A DNA stretch of 64,000 nucleotides from an uncultured Duncaniella sp. (GTDB taxonomy: Bacteria > Bacteroidota > Bacteroidia > Bacteroidales > Muribaculaceae): positions 62,001-126,000 of the forward strand of contig NZ_CAJTMT010000003.1 of NCBI RefSeq assembly GCF_910577345.1, written 5' to 3'. The notes under the pieces were generated by a model. It worked only from the letters and a program-made list of their open reading frames with translations. It was not told the origin of the DNA and made no database searches. Position numbers and translations under genes: made by a program. This document shows positions 54,411 through 63,040 of this stretch, piece by piece; the stretch's first letter is position 1; every line of letters begins with the position of its first letter.

Positions 54411-55570
54411 TTCTCTTCCTCCTGCTTATCTTGCTTGGGTTGCTCCTGCTGCTTGGGTTGCTCTTTCATTGCTGTCACCTTGGTTCCGGCTTTGAGAAGT
54501 CCGGCACCCTCGGCCACGACGGTATCACCCTCGACGATACCGGAAGTCACGATATATTCCTTGCCGTCATTAATCTTGAACACCTCGATGGGGGTGGAGA
54601 CGGTGGTTCCGTTGACAACCTTGTAGGTGAAGATTCTGTTCTGGATTTCGTAGGTGGCTCCCTGGGGAATCACAAGCGAGGCCGGACGGTCGTAGGAAAG
54701 GATGACATTGGCCGACCCTCCGCTGAGCAACTGCCCACCCCCATTGGGGAAATTGGCGCGCAGCGAGACTGTTCCGGTCGTCTTGTCCACCATACTGCTT
54801 ATCACGTCAATCTGTCCCTTCTCGCCATAGATGGCTCCATCCTTCAGTTCGAGCGAGATCGGAGGGAACGACTTGATGGCTTCGTCGAGCGAACCGTATT
54901 TCGATGTCATCTCAAGCGCCTGTTTTTCGGCGAGCGAGAAGTAGGCATACATCTGCGAATTGTCCGAAACATTGATGAGGGGTTCGCTCATGGTGGGCCC
55001 GACGAGCGCACCGATACGGAAAGAAGTCATGCCGGCAACGCCGTCAACCGGACTCTTCACCTCCGTGTAGGAAAGATTGTTCTCAGCATCGCGCAACTCA
55101 GCCTTGGCCTGCATCAGCGCGGCTTCCGCACTCTTGTAGGCATTCTGCGATGTGCGTAGCTCGAAATCGGAAATCACCTTCTCCTTGAACAGTTCCTCCC
55201 TGCCCTCAAGCGACAGTTTGGCATTGGCAAGATTCGCCTCTGCAGTCGCAACAGCAGCCTGAGCCTTCTGCAAGGCTGCCCTGTAGGGAACCTGGTCGAT
55301 TATGAAGAGCACTTGTCCTTTCCGGACCTTCGCTCCCTCTTCGATACATACTTTAGTAATCAGACCGGACACTTCAGGGCGGACTTCAACGTCCTGCCTG
55401 CCTTCGAGAACTGCTGAATACTTGACCGAAAGGCTCCTGTCTTCCGGTTTTACAGCAAGCAGAGGATACTCCTGGGGAGCCTCTGTTCGTTGTTCACCGT
55501 TTCCCCCTCCACAGGACGAGAGAGCAAGGCCGGTGACTGCCATTGCAATGAGATTTTTCCTGTATGACAT
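54407..55570 (-). CDS. Periplasmic adaptor (membrane fusion protein) of the RND pump
   Basis: A 387-residue lipoprotein (lipobox LSSC, Cys about 20). Ordered parts are the lipoyl half with GLITKVCIEEGAKVRKGQVLFIID, a helical hairpin of about 70 residues, the second lipoyl half (LSYTEVKSPVDGVAG), and beta-barrel and membrane-proximal domains. The C-terminus is a Gln/Lys/Glu-rich tail. I chose the ATG at 55570, because an earlier ATG lies upstream of the -7 box. First gene of the pump operon. Confidence 0.93.
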   Translation of the reverse strand: MSYRKNLIAMAVTGLALSSCGGGNGEQRTEAPQEYPLLAVKPEDRSLSVKYSAVLEGRQDVEVRPEVSGLITKVCIEEGAKVRKGQVLFIIDQVPYRAALQKAQAAVATAEANLANAKLSLEGREELFKEKVISDFELRTSQNAYKSAEAALMQAKAELRDAENNLSYTEVKSPVDGVAGMTSFRIGALVGPTMSEPLINVSDNSQMYAYFSLAEKQALEMTSKYGSLDEAIKSFPPISLELKDGAIYGEKGQIDVISSMVDKTTGTVSLRANFPNGGGQLLSGGSANVILSYDRPASLVIPQGATYEIQNRIFTYKVVNGTTVSTPIEVFKINDGKEYIVTSGIVEGDTVVAEGAGLLKAGTKVTAMKEQPKQQEQPKQDKQEEEK

Positions 55571-55593
55571 AGAATGTGATAATAAATTTTGCG

Positions 55594-55601
55594 CAAATTT
55601 A
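55594..55601 (-). promoter_or_regulatory. -7 box of the tripartite pump operon
   Basis: TAAATTTG on the minus strand, 23 bases before the adaptor ATG. It faces the AraC gene promoter about 120 bases away. Confidence 0.55.
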
Positions 55602-55720
55602 CTGCCCATCAACCCCGATTGGCTTATACTATAGGGACCTAATATTGTCCATTGTGCGCATTAATGTGAAATTATGTGAATATTTCGACCAAATTTATTT
55701 TCCAATCTACGCATTAGCAT

Positions 55721-55728
55721 TATATTTG
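55721..55728 (+). promoter_or_regulatory. -7 box of the AraC-family gene
   Basis: TATATTTG, leaving a leader of about 60 bases. Divergent from the pump operon. Confidence 0.5.
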
Positions 55729-55795
55729 CAAATCCAAAAATTTCTTTAACGAAAGATAAAATATTGTTTAAAAAGCTCTTGAATCCCTCCAAAAA

Positions 55796-56707
55796 ATGAC
55801 CCAAGCAGAATTGATTTCCATATTTCCGCCACAAAACTCCATTGTCGAGAGGATCTTGCTCATCGGACCCGACCTTTTCAGACGGTTGGAAGGGCTGGCC
55901 GTGCATGAGTGCAGGATATTCCTGCTTCTGACCCGCGGGACCGCAACCCTCTCCGTAGGCAACGAGACCATCCGCATCCACGCCGGACATTTCATGGATC
56001 TCCTTGTCTGGGAACCAATTACTTTCATGGCCATGAGTGACGATATAGCCGGATGGTGCATCCTCCCGAACTACGAATTCACAAACGAAGCGCTCAACGA
56101 CATGAAACCCGCCAATTCCGAATCGTTCAAAAACCGCCACTCTGTCCCGAGGCTTACTCTGAACGAAAACGAAGCGGCCGTCATAGAGGCCCAATTGAGC
56201 CTGTTCCGCAAGTGTCTGAATGACACCGACCATTTCTACCGATCGGAACTCTGTCAGACATATTTCCGCAGTTTCATGCTTGAAATCGGCAATCTGATGC
56301 TCCGCAAAGGTCAGGCCGAGGAGGAAAGCGACGGAGTGGTCACCCGTCAGGACATGATTATAATGGGATTCCTGAAACTCGTCTGGAAATACTACAAGGA
56401 GGAACACAACATCGATTTCTATGCCGGACGGCTCTGCGTATCAGCGAAACACCTTTCGCGTGTCGTCAAGGACAAACTCGGCAAGACACCCTACGCCGTC
56501 ATCCGCGACGAGCTGGTCCAGCAGGCATGTTTCCTTCTGAAAGATACCACCATGTCCATTCAGGACATTTCTGCCGAACTCCACTTCTCGGAAATGGCGG
56601 CTTTCTGCAAATTTTTCAAGAAACACAACTCCGTCTCTCCAACCATGTTCCGCGCATCGGCCAAGAAAGCACACCAGTCGCTGTTAACAAACATTAACCA
56701 AATCTAA
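55796..56707 (+). CDS. AraC-family transcriptional regulator
   Basis: A 303-residue regulator. The N-terminal part (HECRIFLLLTRGTATLSVG, GHFMDLLVWEP) looks like a cupin ligand domain, and the C-terminal 100 residues hold the paired helix-turn-helix (FYAGRLCVSAKHLSRVVKDKL and SIQDISAELHFSEMAAFCKFFKK). It diverges from the tripartite pump operon over a 225-base gap, so it is the likely local regulator. The ligand is unknown. Confidence 0.9.
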   Translation: MTQAELISIFPPQNSIVERILLIGPDLFRRLEGLAVHECRIFLLLTRGTATLSVGNETIRIHAGHFMDLLVWEPITFMAMSDDIAGWCILPNYEFTNEALNDMKPANSESFKNRHSVPRLTLNENEAAVIEAQLSLFRKCLNDTDHFYRSELCQTYFRSFMLEIGNLMLRKGQAEEESDGVVTRQDMIIMGFLKLVWKYYKEEHNIDFYAGRLCVSAKHLSRVVKDKLGKTPYAVIRDELVQQACFLLKDTTMSIQDISAELHFSEMAAFCKFFKKHNSVSPTMFRASAKKAHQSLLTNINQI

Positions 56708-56765
56708 TTTCCTGATTTCCACCATTAGTTTCATCAAGGTAAGTATCTGAGAAAAAGGTAACATA

Positions 56766-56796
56766 TTGATTTTCAATTTTGCGCACCTTAACTTTG
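56766..56796 (+). promoter_or_regulatory. Promoter of the MBL-fold-like lipoprotein gene
   Basis: TTG, 20 bases, then TAACTTTG, a near-perfect match. It places the start codon at 56824 and rules out the in-frame ATG at 56779. Confidence 0.75.
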
Positions 56797-56823
56797 CCGA
56801 AGTTTACCATCACTATCACTCAC

Positions 56824-57717
56824 ATGAAGAAACTATTTATCATGAGTCTTGGCGCCCTCGCACTTGTTGCTTGTTCGCAACAGAAAAAGGAGGCTGCCAC
56901 TGAAGAAGCAACTGAAGTTGCAAGCACTGATTCCGTTTCAACCGGTCGTTTTGACGTGCGCGAACTTGACGGCTGCAAGCTCCACATCTATCTCACCGAG
57001 GATCAGATGGGCGATGCAAGCTACATCATCGAAGGCCCTGATTCGCTCGTCACACTCGAACAGCCCCTCTTCAAGGTCAATGCACAAGCATTTGACGAAT
57101 ATCTTGCAACTCTCGGCAAACCTGTCGCTGAAAGAATTGCCGACTTCCATCTCGGAAACACCGGCGACGCAACCCTCGTGATGCCGGAAGGTATGCCCGC
57201 CGTCGTCAAAGGCCCTGCCTACAGCGGAATGATGAGCCATTTTGCCGAAGAATATGGCGACGCTATCGAACCCCTCCCCACAGGAGCCACTGAAGAGGTC
57301 GCTTTCAATACGACCGTGACTTTCGGAGGCGTCCCCTTCACTTTCTATAAAGGTGCTTCGAATGACTTCCCCGGTGCCAACATCCTTATCGGCAAAGATG
57401 CCGTCTACTCCCACTGGGCACCTGAAAAGTCCCACATCAATAATCTCTATGCCGGAAATATCGAAGGCGTGAATGACCGCATCGCCGAACTCGAACAGAT
57501 TCTTGGCACAGGCGCTACCCTTTTTGTCGGAGGTCACGGCAATCCCGCCACAGCCGACGATGTGAAATTCCGCATCGCCTACCTCAACAAGGTAAAGGAA
57601 CTGCGCGAATCCCAGCCTGATGCCGAAAAATTTGCCGCCGCCCTCATCGCAACCTATCCCGACCTTCCCGGAGAGGATGGAGTAAAGGGTCTGGCAGATT
57701 CCCTCTACGCAGAATAA
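56824..57717 (+). CDS. Lipoprotein resembling a degenerate metallo-beta-lactamase
   Basis: A 297-residue lipoprotein (lipobox VAC, Cys about 17, then Gln/Lys/Glu-rich linker). Its second half follows the metallo-beta-lactamase strand order, with GVPFTFYKGASNDFPGANILIG, an AVYSHW segment where active enzymes have a metal site, and FVGGHGNPA where active members have a conserved GH. The first metal motif HxHxDH is absent, so metal-dependent hydrolysis is doubtful. It may be a binding protein. The family call is from the strand pattern and is tentative. Confidence 0.6.
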   Translation: MKKLFIMSLGALALVACSQQKKEAATEEATEVASTDSVSTGRFDVRELDGCKLHIYLTEDQMGDASYIIEGPDSLVTLEQPLFKVNAQAFDEYLATLGKPVAERIADFHLGNTGDATLVMPEGMPAVVKGPAYSGMMSHFAEEYGDAIEPLPTGATEEVAFNTTVTFGGVPFTFYKGASNDFPGANILIGKDAVYSHWAPEKSHINNLYAGNIEGVNDRIAELEQILGTGATLFVGGHGNPATADDVKFRIAYLNKVKELRESQPDAEKFAAALIATYPDLPGEDGVKGLADSLYAE

Positions 57718-57829
57718 TCAAAGCCCTATGGCTGAATTAATGAGTAATAAAATTTTAACTGACAACCTTTCTCTTATCTCCTACTGATTTGTAACCATCC
57801 TACTCATATCTCGATAAAAGTTACTTACA

Positions 57830-57910
57830 TATTATAGCACTGATTATATTATAGCACTGACACACACCTATGATCCGCCGCCGGTACATGATTGAATCAT
57901 GCACCGGCGG
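57830..57910. repeat. 14-bp direct repeat and GC-rich hairpin before the HxlR gene end
   Basis: TATTATAGCACTGA occurs at 57830-57843 and 57847-57860. Next to it CCGCCGGT and ACCGGCGG with CATGAT/ATCATG form a 15-bp stem with one mismatch (57878-57910). The hairpin may end transcription from either side, although a T tract is poor. Confidence 0.6.
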
Positions 57911-57921
57911 TTCTTGTCTGA

Positions 57922-58296
57922 TTATTCGGATTTCGACAAAGCCTTCGTCCTGTCGAGCAGGATTTCATCCATGTGCTCCTTGGCCCATTGAATCAATTGA
58001 TTTATTATAGGGAAAAGCGAGTGGGAACGCTCCGTGAGCATGTACTCCACCCTCGGAGGCACCTCGGCATAGACCTTTCGCTTGACGAATCCGTCGGTTT
58101 CAAGGGTGCGCAGTGTCAACACCAGCATTTTCTGTGATATATCCTGAAGCTCTGCGGATAGATCCTTGAAACGCATGGACTCGTGTCCGTTGAGCGTGTA
58201 GAGCACAAGCAGCGTCCACTTGTCGCTGATGCGGTTGAGGATATTCCGGATAGGACAATCCGGATACAACTCATTTTTATTGAAATTTCGTTCCAT
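57922..58296 (-). CDS. HxlR-family winged-helix regulator
   Basis: A 124-residue regulator with the HxlR order: conserved CPIRNIL at the N-terminus, DKWTLLVLYTL, then RFKDLSAELQDISQKMLVLTLRTLETDGFVKRKVYAEVP and VEYMLTERS. The cysteine in CPI is commonly redox- or electrophile-responsive in this family. It is divergent from an oxidoreductase gene, and the shared gap has a repeated site over its own -7 box. A response to reactive compounds is therefore likely, but unproven. Confidence 0.92.
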   Translation of the reverse strand: MERNFNKNELYPDCPIRNILNRISDKWTLLVLYTLNGHESMRFKDLSAELQDISQKMLVLTLRTLETDGFVKRKVYAEVPPRVEYMLTERSHSLFPIINQLIQWAKEHMDEILLDRTKALSKSE

Positions 58297-58323
58297 ATTC
58301 GTTTGAACATCAGTATTACTTTA

Positions 58324-58374
58324 CAAAAGTAAGGAATTATATTTAAACATAAATCATAAATAAAGGAATTATAT
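58324..58374. promoter_or_regulatory. HxlR promoter with direct-repeat operator
   Basis: On the minus strand TACTTTTG (58324-58331) is a plausible -7 box. AAGGAATTATAT occurs at 58331-58342 and again at 58363-58374, 32 bases apart or three helical turns, which would put both copies on the same face of the DNA. It is a candidate binding site for the HxlR protein. Confidence 0.5.
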
Positions 58375-58537
58375 CAAAGTTTGCAATATACCGTGCCTGT
58401 CTTGGTGGTTTTACAAATTAATGATTGTTAAAAACTCCTCTCTCCTGTTGCGGCTTCCTTTTGAAAATCAGCAATACTAACCTCAAGGAAAGCAATGGAA
58501 TTCTGCTTCCGTACGGGAAAGGTTAAAACTTTTTACC

Positions 58538-58545
58538 TAAATTTG
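58538..58545 (+). promoter_or_regulatory. -7 box of the NAD(P)-binding oxidoreductase gene
   Basis: TAAATTTG matches the consensus, and the leader is about 65 bases. The in-frame ATG at 58495 lies upstream of it and cannot be the start from this promoter. Confidence 0.6.
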
Positions 58546-58608
58546 GGGTATATAAAGTATAGTAATGTTGAAAGACAGACAAATATAACTATACAAAACA
58601 ATAATATT

Positions 58609-59280
58609 ATGGATAAAAAAGTTGCACTTATCGGTGCGAGCGGATTTGTAGGCTCGGCCATTCTCAATGAACTTCTCAATCGTGGTTATCAGGTAGAAGC
58701 ACTTGTCAACCATCCCGATAAAATCAAAATCACCAATCCGAACCTTACAGTGAAGAAAGTCGATGTTTCAGATGAAAAAAGTCTTGAAAACGACCTCAAA
58801 GGTTTCGACAATGTCATCAGCGCATACAATCCCGGTTGGGCCAATCCCAATATCTATGAGGAGACCCTTACCAACTACCCCAAGATTCTCGAAGCTGCCA
58901 AGAAAGCCGGAGTGAAGCGTCTGCTCATCGTCGGTGGTGCCGGCACACTGTTCGTGAAACCCGGAGTACGTCTTGTCGACACAGGCACTCTTCCCGCAGA
59001 ATGGCTCCCCGGCGTCAAATCGCTTGGTGAATTCTACCTCAACACCCTTATGCCCGAAAAGGACATCGACTGGATCTTCTTCTCGCCCGCAGGCAATCTC
59101 GGCGACATGGGCGCAAAAGGTCCCGGCAAGCGTACAGGTGTCTACCGTCTCGGCAAGGACGATATGATTTTCGACAAAGACGGCAACAGCTTCATCTCCG
59201 TCGAGGACTATGCAAAGGCAATGGTCGACGAGCTTGCAGAACCTGCCCACCACAAAGAGCGTTTCACCATCGGTTACTAA
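58609..59280 (+). CDS. NAD(P)-binding atypical short-chain oxidoreductase (NmrA-like)
   Basis: A 223-residue Rossmann protein. GASGFVGSAI at the N-terminus binds the nucleotide, followed by DVSDEKSLENDLKGFDNVISA and VKRLLIVGGAGTL. The C-terminal segment (FFSPAGNLGDMG) and an 'ISVEDYAKAMVDEL' tail are typical of YwnB/NmrA-like proteins. Members reduce quinones or sense NADPH levels. It is divergent from the HxlR gene and probably controlled by it. The catalytic Tyr/Lys of classic SDRs are not obvious. Confidence 0.88.
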   Translation: MDKKVALIGASGFVGSAILNELLNRGYQVEALVNHPDKIKITNPNLTVKKVDVSDEKSLENDLKGFDNVISAYNPGWANPNIYEETLTNYPKILEAAKKAGVKRLLIVGGAGTLFVKPGVRLVDTGTLPAEWLPGVKSLGEFYLNTLMPEKDIDWIFFSPAGNLGDMGAKGPGKRTGVYRLGKDDMIFDKDGNSFISVEDYAKAMVDELAEPAHHKERFTIGY

Positions 59281-59427
59281 ACCATATCAACCGACAGCGT
59301 GAAATTCCTCTCACGCCATATACTCTTCATGCACTCCCCTCTCTCCTCACTCTTTTCTCACGATTTCAATACCACTATATATAGTATAATAGCTCCGGTA
59401 TATTAAACTTTTAGATTGTAAATCATT

Positions 59428-59829
59428 ATGGATGCACAATTATTGGAAATTTTTCATAAAAACAAGGAAGTTGCCTTCGCCACTTCTGTGGACGGACGAC
59501 CCCATGTCCGTATCTTCCAAATCATGAAGATTGACGGCAACGACATATATTTTGCCACCTCCCCTAAGAAAGAGGTCTATGCCCAACTGCAGGAAAATCC
59601 CCATGTGGCCATCCTCGACCTCAAGGGAGCATCGTTCGCACGCGTATCGGGAACCATCGACTTCAATATCCCCGACGAAGTCCAGCGTGAGATTTTCGAC
59701 ACCAATCCTGTCCTGCCCCACCTCTACAAGACATACAAGGATCTGGTCTATCTGCGTCTCCCGGCTGAATCCGCCGACTACTTTGATCTACGGACAACTC
59801 CCCCAACCCTCATTCACTATGATTTCTGA
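59428..59829 (+). CDS. Pyridoxamine-5'-phosphate-oxidase-like flavoprotein
   Basis: A 133-residue split-barrel protein with the FMN-binding pattern: EVAFATSVDGRPHVRIF, then IYFATSPKKEVYAQLQENPHVAIL. Such proteins bind flavin or F420 and may reduce quinones or other small molecules, but they are too short for true PdxH. It overlaps the macrodomain gene by 11 bases, so it is the first gene of the ADP-ribosylation operon. Confidence 0.9.
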   Translation: MDAQLLEIFHKNKEVAFATSVDGRPHVRIFQIMKIDGNDIYFATSPKKEVYAQLQENPHVAILDLKGASFARVSGTIDFNIPDEVQREIFDTNPVLPHLYKTYKDLVYLRLPAESADYFDLRTTPPTLIHYDF

Positions 59830-60616
59830 AAATGAAAGATTAGATATACTGCTCCGGTCGCTTCTCAGTGAGCGTCCGGAGTATTCCCGTATAAAAATCC
59901 CCGCCACGATAAAGGAAAAGCGGGATTTACTGCGGGCATTGATGAACGTGCGCACTCCCGCACCGGTCGCCGACGACATCATGAAGCTGCAGGACGAGGA
60001 ACTCGCCTTGCAGCGCGAAGAGAAAGGCGTTGTCACCCTCGACTCCATCCCCGCCTCGCCCCTCGACCCGCGTCTGCGTCTATGGCAGGGCGACATTACC
60101 CGCCTTCAGGTCGATGCCATTGTCAATGCGGCCAATTCTCAGATGCTCGGATGCTTCGTCCCGCTCCACAAATGTATTGACAACGCCATTCACTCTGCCG
60201 CCGGAATGGAACTGCGGCATGAATGTGACAGAATCATGCATGAGCAGGGTCACGACGAGCCGACAGGTAAAGCCAAAATCACTCCGGGCTACAATCTCCC
60301 GGCCAAATGGGTCATCCATACAGTCGGCCCGATAGTCTATGGTCCTTATCCCACCGAGGAGGATTGCCGTCTGCTAGCCGACTGCTACCGCAACTGCCTC
60401 GCGCTTGCCGACGAGCATGGACTCTCGTCGATTGCATTCTGCTGCATATCGACCGGCGAATTCCGTTTCCCGCAGGCCAAAGCCGCTGAAATTGCAGTCG
60501 ACACCGTCAGGAAATATCTCGGCGACCATCCCGACTGTCCGGTCAGTGCGGTGGTCTTCAATGTGTTCAAGGACGAGGACTATTCACTCTACAAAAAACT
60601 CTTACACTATGAATAA
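59819..60616 (+). CDS. Zn-type macrodomain ADP-ribosyl hydrolase
   Basis: A 265-residue protein with an N-terminal helical part of about 85 residues and a macrodomain. The ADP-ribose loop is GDIT (91-94), then NAAN (103-106), and the distinctive GCFVPLHKCIDN (about 111-122) contributes probable zinc ligands Cys112, His117 and Cys119. This type is paired with SirTM sirtuins in Staphylococcus and Streptococcus, where it removes the ADP-ribose the sirtuin adds. The start at 59819 overlaps the upstream gene and the protein overlaps the sirtuin start by 8 bases. No GcvH-like or lipoate-ligase gene lies in the window. Confidence 0.9.
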   Translation: MISENERLDILLRSLLSERPEYSRIKIPATIKEKRDLLRALMNVRTPAPVADDIMKLQDEELALQREEKGVVTLDSIPASPLDPRLRLWQGDITRLQVDAIVNAANSQMLGCFVPLHKCIDNAIHSAAGMELRHECDRIMHEQGHDEPTGKAKITPGYNLPAKWVIHTVGPIVYGPYPTEEDCRLLADCYRNCLALADEHGLSSIAFCCISTGEFRFPQAKAAEIAVDTVRKYLGDHPDCPVSAVVFNVFKDEDYSLYKKLLHYE

Positions 60617-61460
60617 TTACGAAGAAAAACTCGCGTTGGCGAGACAAAGGATTGCTGAAGCCGATGCGATTGTCATCGGTGCCGGTGCCGGACTCTCGGC
60701 TGCCGCCGGACTCGACTATTCGGGGCCGGCCTTCAAGAAAGAGTTTGCCGACTACATAAAGAAATACGGTTTCCCCGACCTCTATACATCGAGTTTCCAT
60801 GACTTTCCGACCGAGGAAGAGCGCTGGGCTCGTTGGGCGCGCCATATCGACTACATCCGTTTCCGTCCCGGAGCCATGCCCCTCTACAAGGAACTCTACG
60901 ACCTCGTGAAGGACAAAAACTATTTTGTCATCACCACAAACGTCGATGCCCAGTTCCGCAAAGCGGGCTTCAACCCCGAAAAGATTTTCGAGGTGCAGGG
61001 CGACTACGGACAGATGCAATGCGCCGTCGGTTGTCATCCCAAACTCTACTCCGACAAGGAGACCGTCGAGCAGATTCTCGCCCATTCCGAAAACCTCACC
61101 GTCCCGAAGGAATATGTCCCCGTGTGTCCCGTATGTGGCGGAAATATGGATGTTCATGTGCGTAAAAACCAATACTTCGTCCAGGACGAGGCATGGCACG
61201 CAGCCGCCGACCGCTACGAACGTTTCATGGACAAGTATGCCGACAGGAGCCGCGTGGTCCTTCTCGAACTCGGCATCGGCTACAACACCCCCGCCATCAT
61301 CCGCTATCCATTCGAACGAATCACCTATCAGAATCCCGGGGCAACCCTCATACGCCTCAATGCCGACTATCCGCAGGGTCCTGCCGAAACTGCCTCCCGC
61401 ACCATCTCATTCACTGAGAACATGGGAGAAGTCATTGACAATCTAAAAGAAACCAAGTAA
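60609..61460 (+). CDS. SirTM-class sirtuin, predicted protein ADP-ribosyltransferase
   Basis: A 283-residue sirtuin. NAD-binding GAGAGLSAAAGLDYSG lies near residues 24-39 and TTNVD at 109-113 (Asn111). The usual catalytic histidine is replaced by Gln130 in EVQGDYG, the known SirTM substitution that favours ADP-ribosyl transfer over deacetylation. Four cysteines (138, 142, 173, 176) form the zinc site. It is translated directly after the macrodomain (8-base overlap), forming a write-erase pair. In Staphylococcus the target is a lipoylated GcvH-like protein; none is seen here, so the target is open. Confidence 0.9.
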   Translation: MNNYEEKLALARQRIAEADAIVIGAGAGLSAAAGLDYSGPAFKKEFADYIKKYGFPDLYTSSFHDFPTEEERWARWARHIDYIRFRPGAMPLYKELYDLVKDKNYFVITTNVDAQFRKAGFNPEKIFEVQGDYGQMQCAVGCHPKLYSDKETVEQILAHSENLTVPKEYVPVCPVCGGNMDVHVRKNQYFVQDEAWHAAADRYERFMDKYADRSRVVLLELGIGYNTPAIIRYPFERITYQNPGATLIRLNADYPQGPAETASRTISFTENMGEVIDNLKETK

Positions 61461-61474
61461 AGAAACCAAACAAA

Positions 61475-63025
61475 ATGAACCACAAACAATTAGTGGCCGG
61501 ACTCGTGCTCGGTGCCGGAGCGCTGACAGCAATGGCACAGACCGACCCACTGAGATTCGACCCGTCGAAATTCACCAACGGCTCCATCACCATGCCCGAT
61601 GGCCAGGAAGTGACCTACAAGGCATACGAAGGGATTTTTTATGTCAAAAACGTAGAGGATCCGACCTATCAGACCCTCAACATCTATGTCCCCGACAAGA
61701 TGGCCGACATAGCCCGTGTGCCCATACTTCTGCGCACCTACGTCGGCGGCTATGCAGCCTCGACTGCCAAGTCACCCTCTCCGTCCGATGCCACCGGACG
61801 TGCCTTGCAGGAGGGCTACGTCGTCTGTATCCCCGGCTCGCGCGGATCAAACTCCACAATCGAGCGTGACGGCAAAACCATCTATACCGGCACCGCCCCC
61901 AACGGTCTGCTCGACCTCAAGGCCGCTGTCCGTTATCTCCGCTACAACGACGCCCTCATCCCCGGAGAATCGGAACTGATTTTCACCGACGGCACAAGTG
62001 CCGGAGGCGCAATGTCGTCGCTGCTCGGTGCGACAGGCAACAGCAAGGACTACGACAAGTACTTAAAAAAGATGGGTGCGGCTGACGCGCGCGACGATGT
62101 CTATGCCGCCATCTGCTACTGCCCAATCACCGACCTCAACCATGCCGACATGGAGTATGAATGGCTCTACGGATGCACCAACACCGGTGTGCGCCATCTC
62201 TCTGAGGCTCAGATTGCCATCTCCGACGAACTTGCTGCGGAATGTCCGGCCTACATCAATTCGCTCGGGCTCACTGAAAAGGACGGCACACCACTAACAG
62301 CCGACAACTACAAGGACTATATCAAGAGTTTCCTCATCGAATCAGCCCACCGCGCACTGCAGGAAGGCTGCGAGATTTCCGACACAATCGGATTCACCTT
62401 CTATCAGGACAAATTCGGTCCTATGGGTGGTGGTCCGGGTGCAGGACGTGGCGGCATGAGACCTGCAGGCGATCAGCGTCCACCAATGGGTGATGGCCGT
62501 CAGGCTCCGTCATTCGGTCCCGGAAATGCTCCCCGCTTCAACAAGACCTCTGATTTTGTGACCGGACTCGACCTTGACAAGTATCTCGGCTATGTCGCAT
62601 CAGTCACACCTCTGAAAACTCCTCCGGCATTCGACCAGATGGGTGTACTCATCGACACTCCTTCACCTGAAAACAAGGTGTTCGGCAACGACAAGGGTGA
62701 GGCTGCCAACTTCACTGATTTCAGTCTACGCCATCGTCTCCACAATCCCAATGCAAAACTTGACAAGGATATGGTCGAGCGCGTAGCCATAATGAACCCA
62801 ATGAACTACATCGGGTCAGGCAAATCGGATGTTGCTCCCAACTGGTATATCCGTCATGGAGCCAAGGACCGCGACACCTCGTTCCTCGTGCCCATCAATC
62901 TGGCAACAAAACTGCAGAACTCAGGCAAGAACGTGGACTTTGCACTCCCATGGAACCGTCCCCACTCCGGCGACTACAATCTCGACGACCTCTTCCGCTG
63001 GATTGCTTCCAACCTTGAAAAGTAG
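61475..63025 (+). CDS. Tannase-like secreted alpha/beta-hydrolase
   Basis: A 516-residue exported esterase (signal to about MAQ). The nucleophile is Ser175 in GTSAGGAMSS; probable acid Asp467 (RDTSF) and His497 (RPHSGDYN) complete the triad. The surrounding DYDKYLKKMGA and YCPITDLNHADMEYEWLYG match the subtype B tannase pattern, which hydrolyses galloyl esters and related phenolic esters. A Gly/Pro/Arg-rich insert of about 40 residues near 320-355 is unlike the family. It starts 14 bases after the sirtuin and may be the last gene of the operon. Whether it works on tannins or on another ester is not decided. Confidence 0.85.
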   Translation: MNHKQLVAGLVLGAGALTAMAQTDPLRFDPSKFTNGSITMPDGQEVTYKAYEGIFYVKNVEDPTYQTLNIYVPDKMADIARVPILLRTYVGGYAASTAKSPSPSDATGRALQEGYVVCIPGSRGSNSTIERDGKTIYTGTAPNGLLDLKAAVRYLRYNDALIPGESELIFTDGTSAGGAMSSLLGATGNSKDYDKYLKKMGAADARDDVYAAICYCPITDLNHADMEYEWLYGCTNTGVRHLSEAQIAISDELAAECPAYINSLGLTEKDGTPLTADNYKDYIKSFLIESAHRALQEGCEISDTIGFTFYQDKFGPMGGGPGAGRGGMRPAGDQRPPMGDGRQAPSFGPGNAPRFNKTSDFVTGLDLDKYLGYVASVTPLKTPPAFDQMGVLIDTPSPENKVFGNDKGEAANFTDFSLRHRLHNPNAKLDKDMVERVAIMNPMNYIGSGKSDVAPNWYIRHGAKDRDTSFLVPINLATKLQNSGKNVDFALPWNRPHSGDYNLDDLFRWIASNLEK

Positions 63026-63040
63026 ACCGACCATAAGAAA

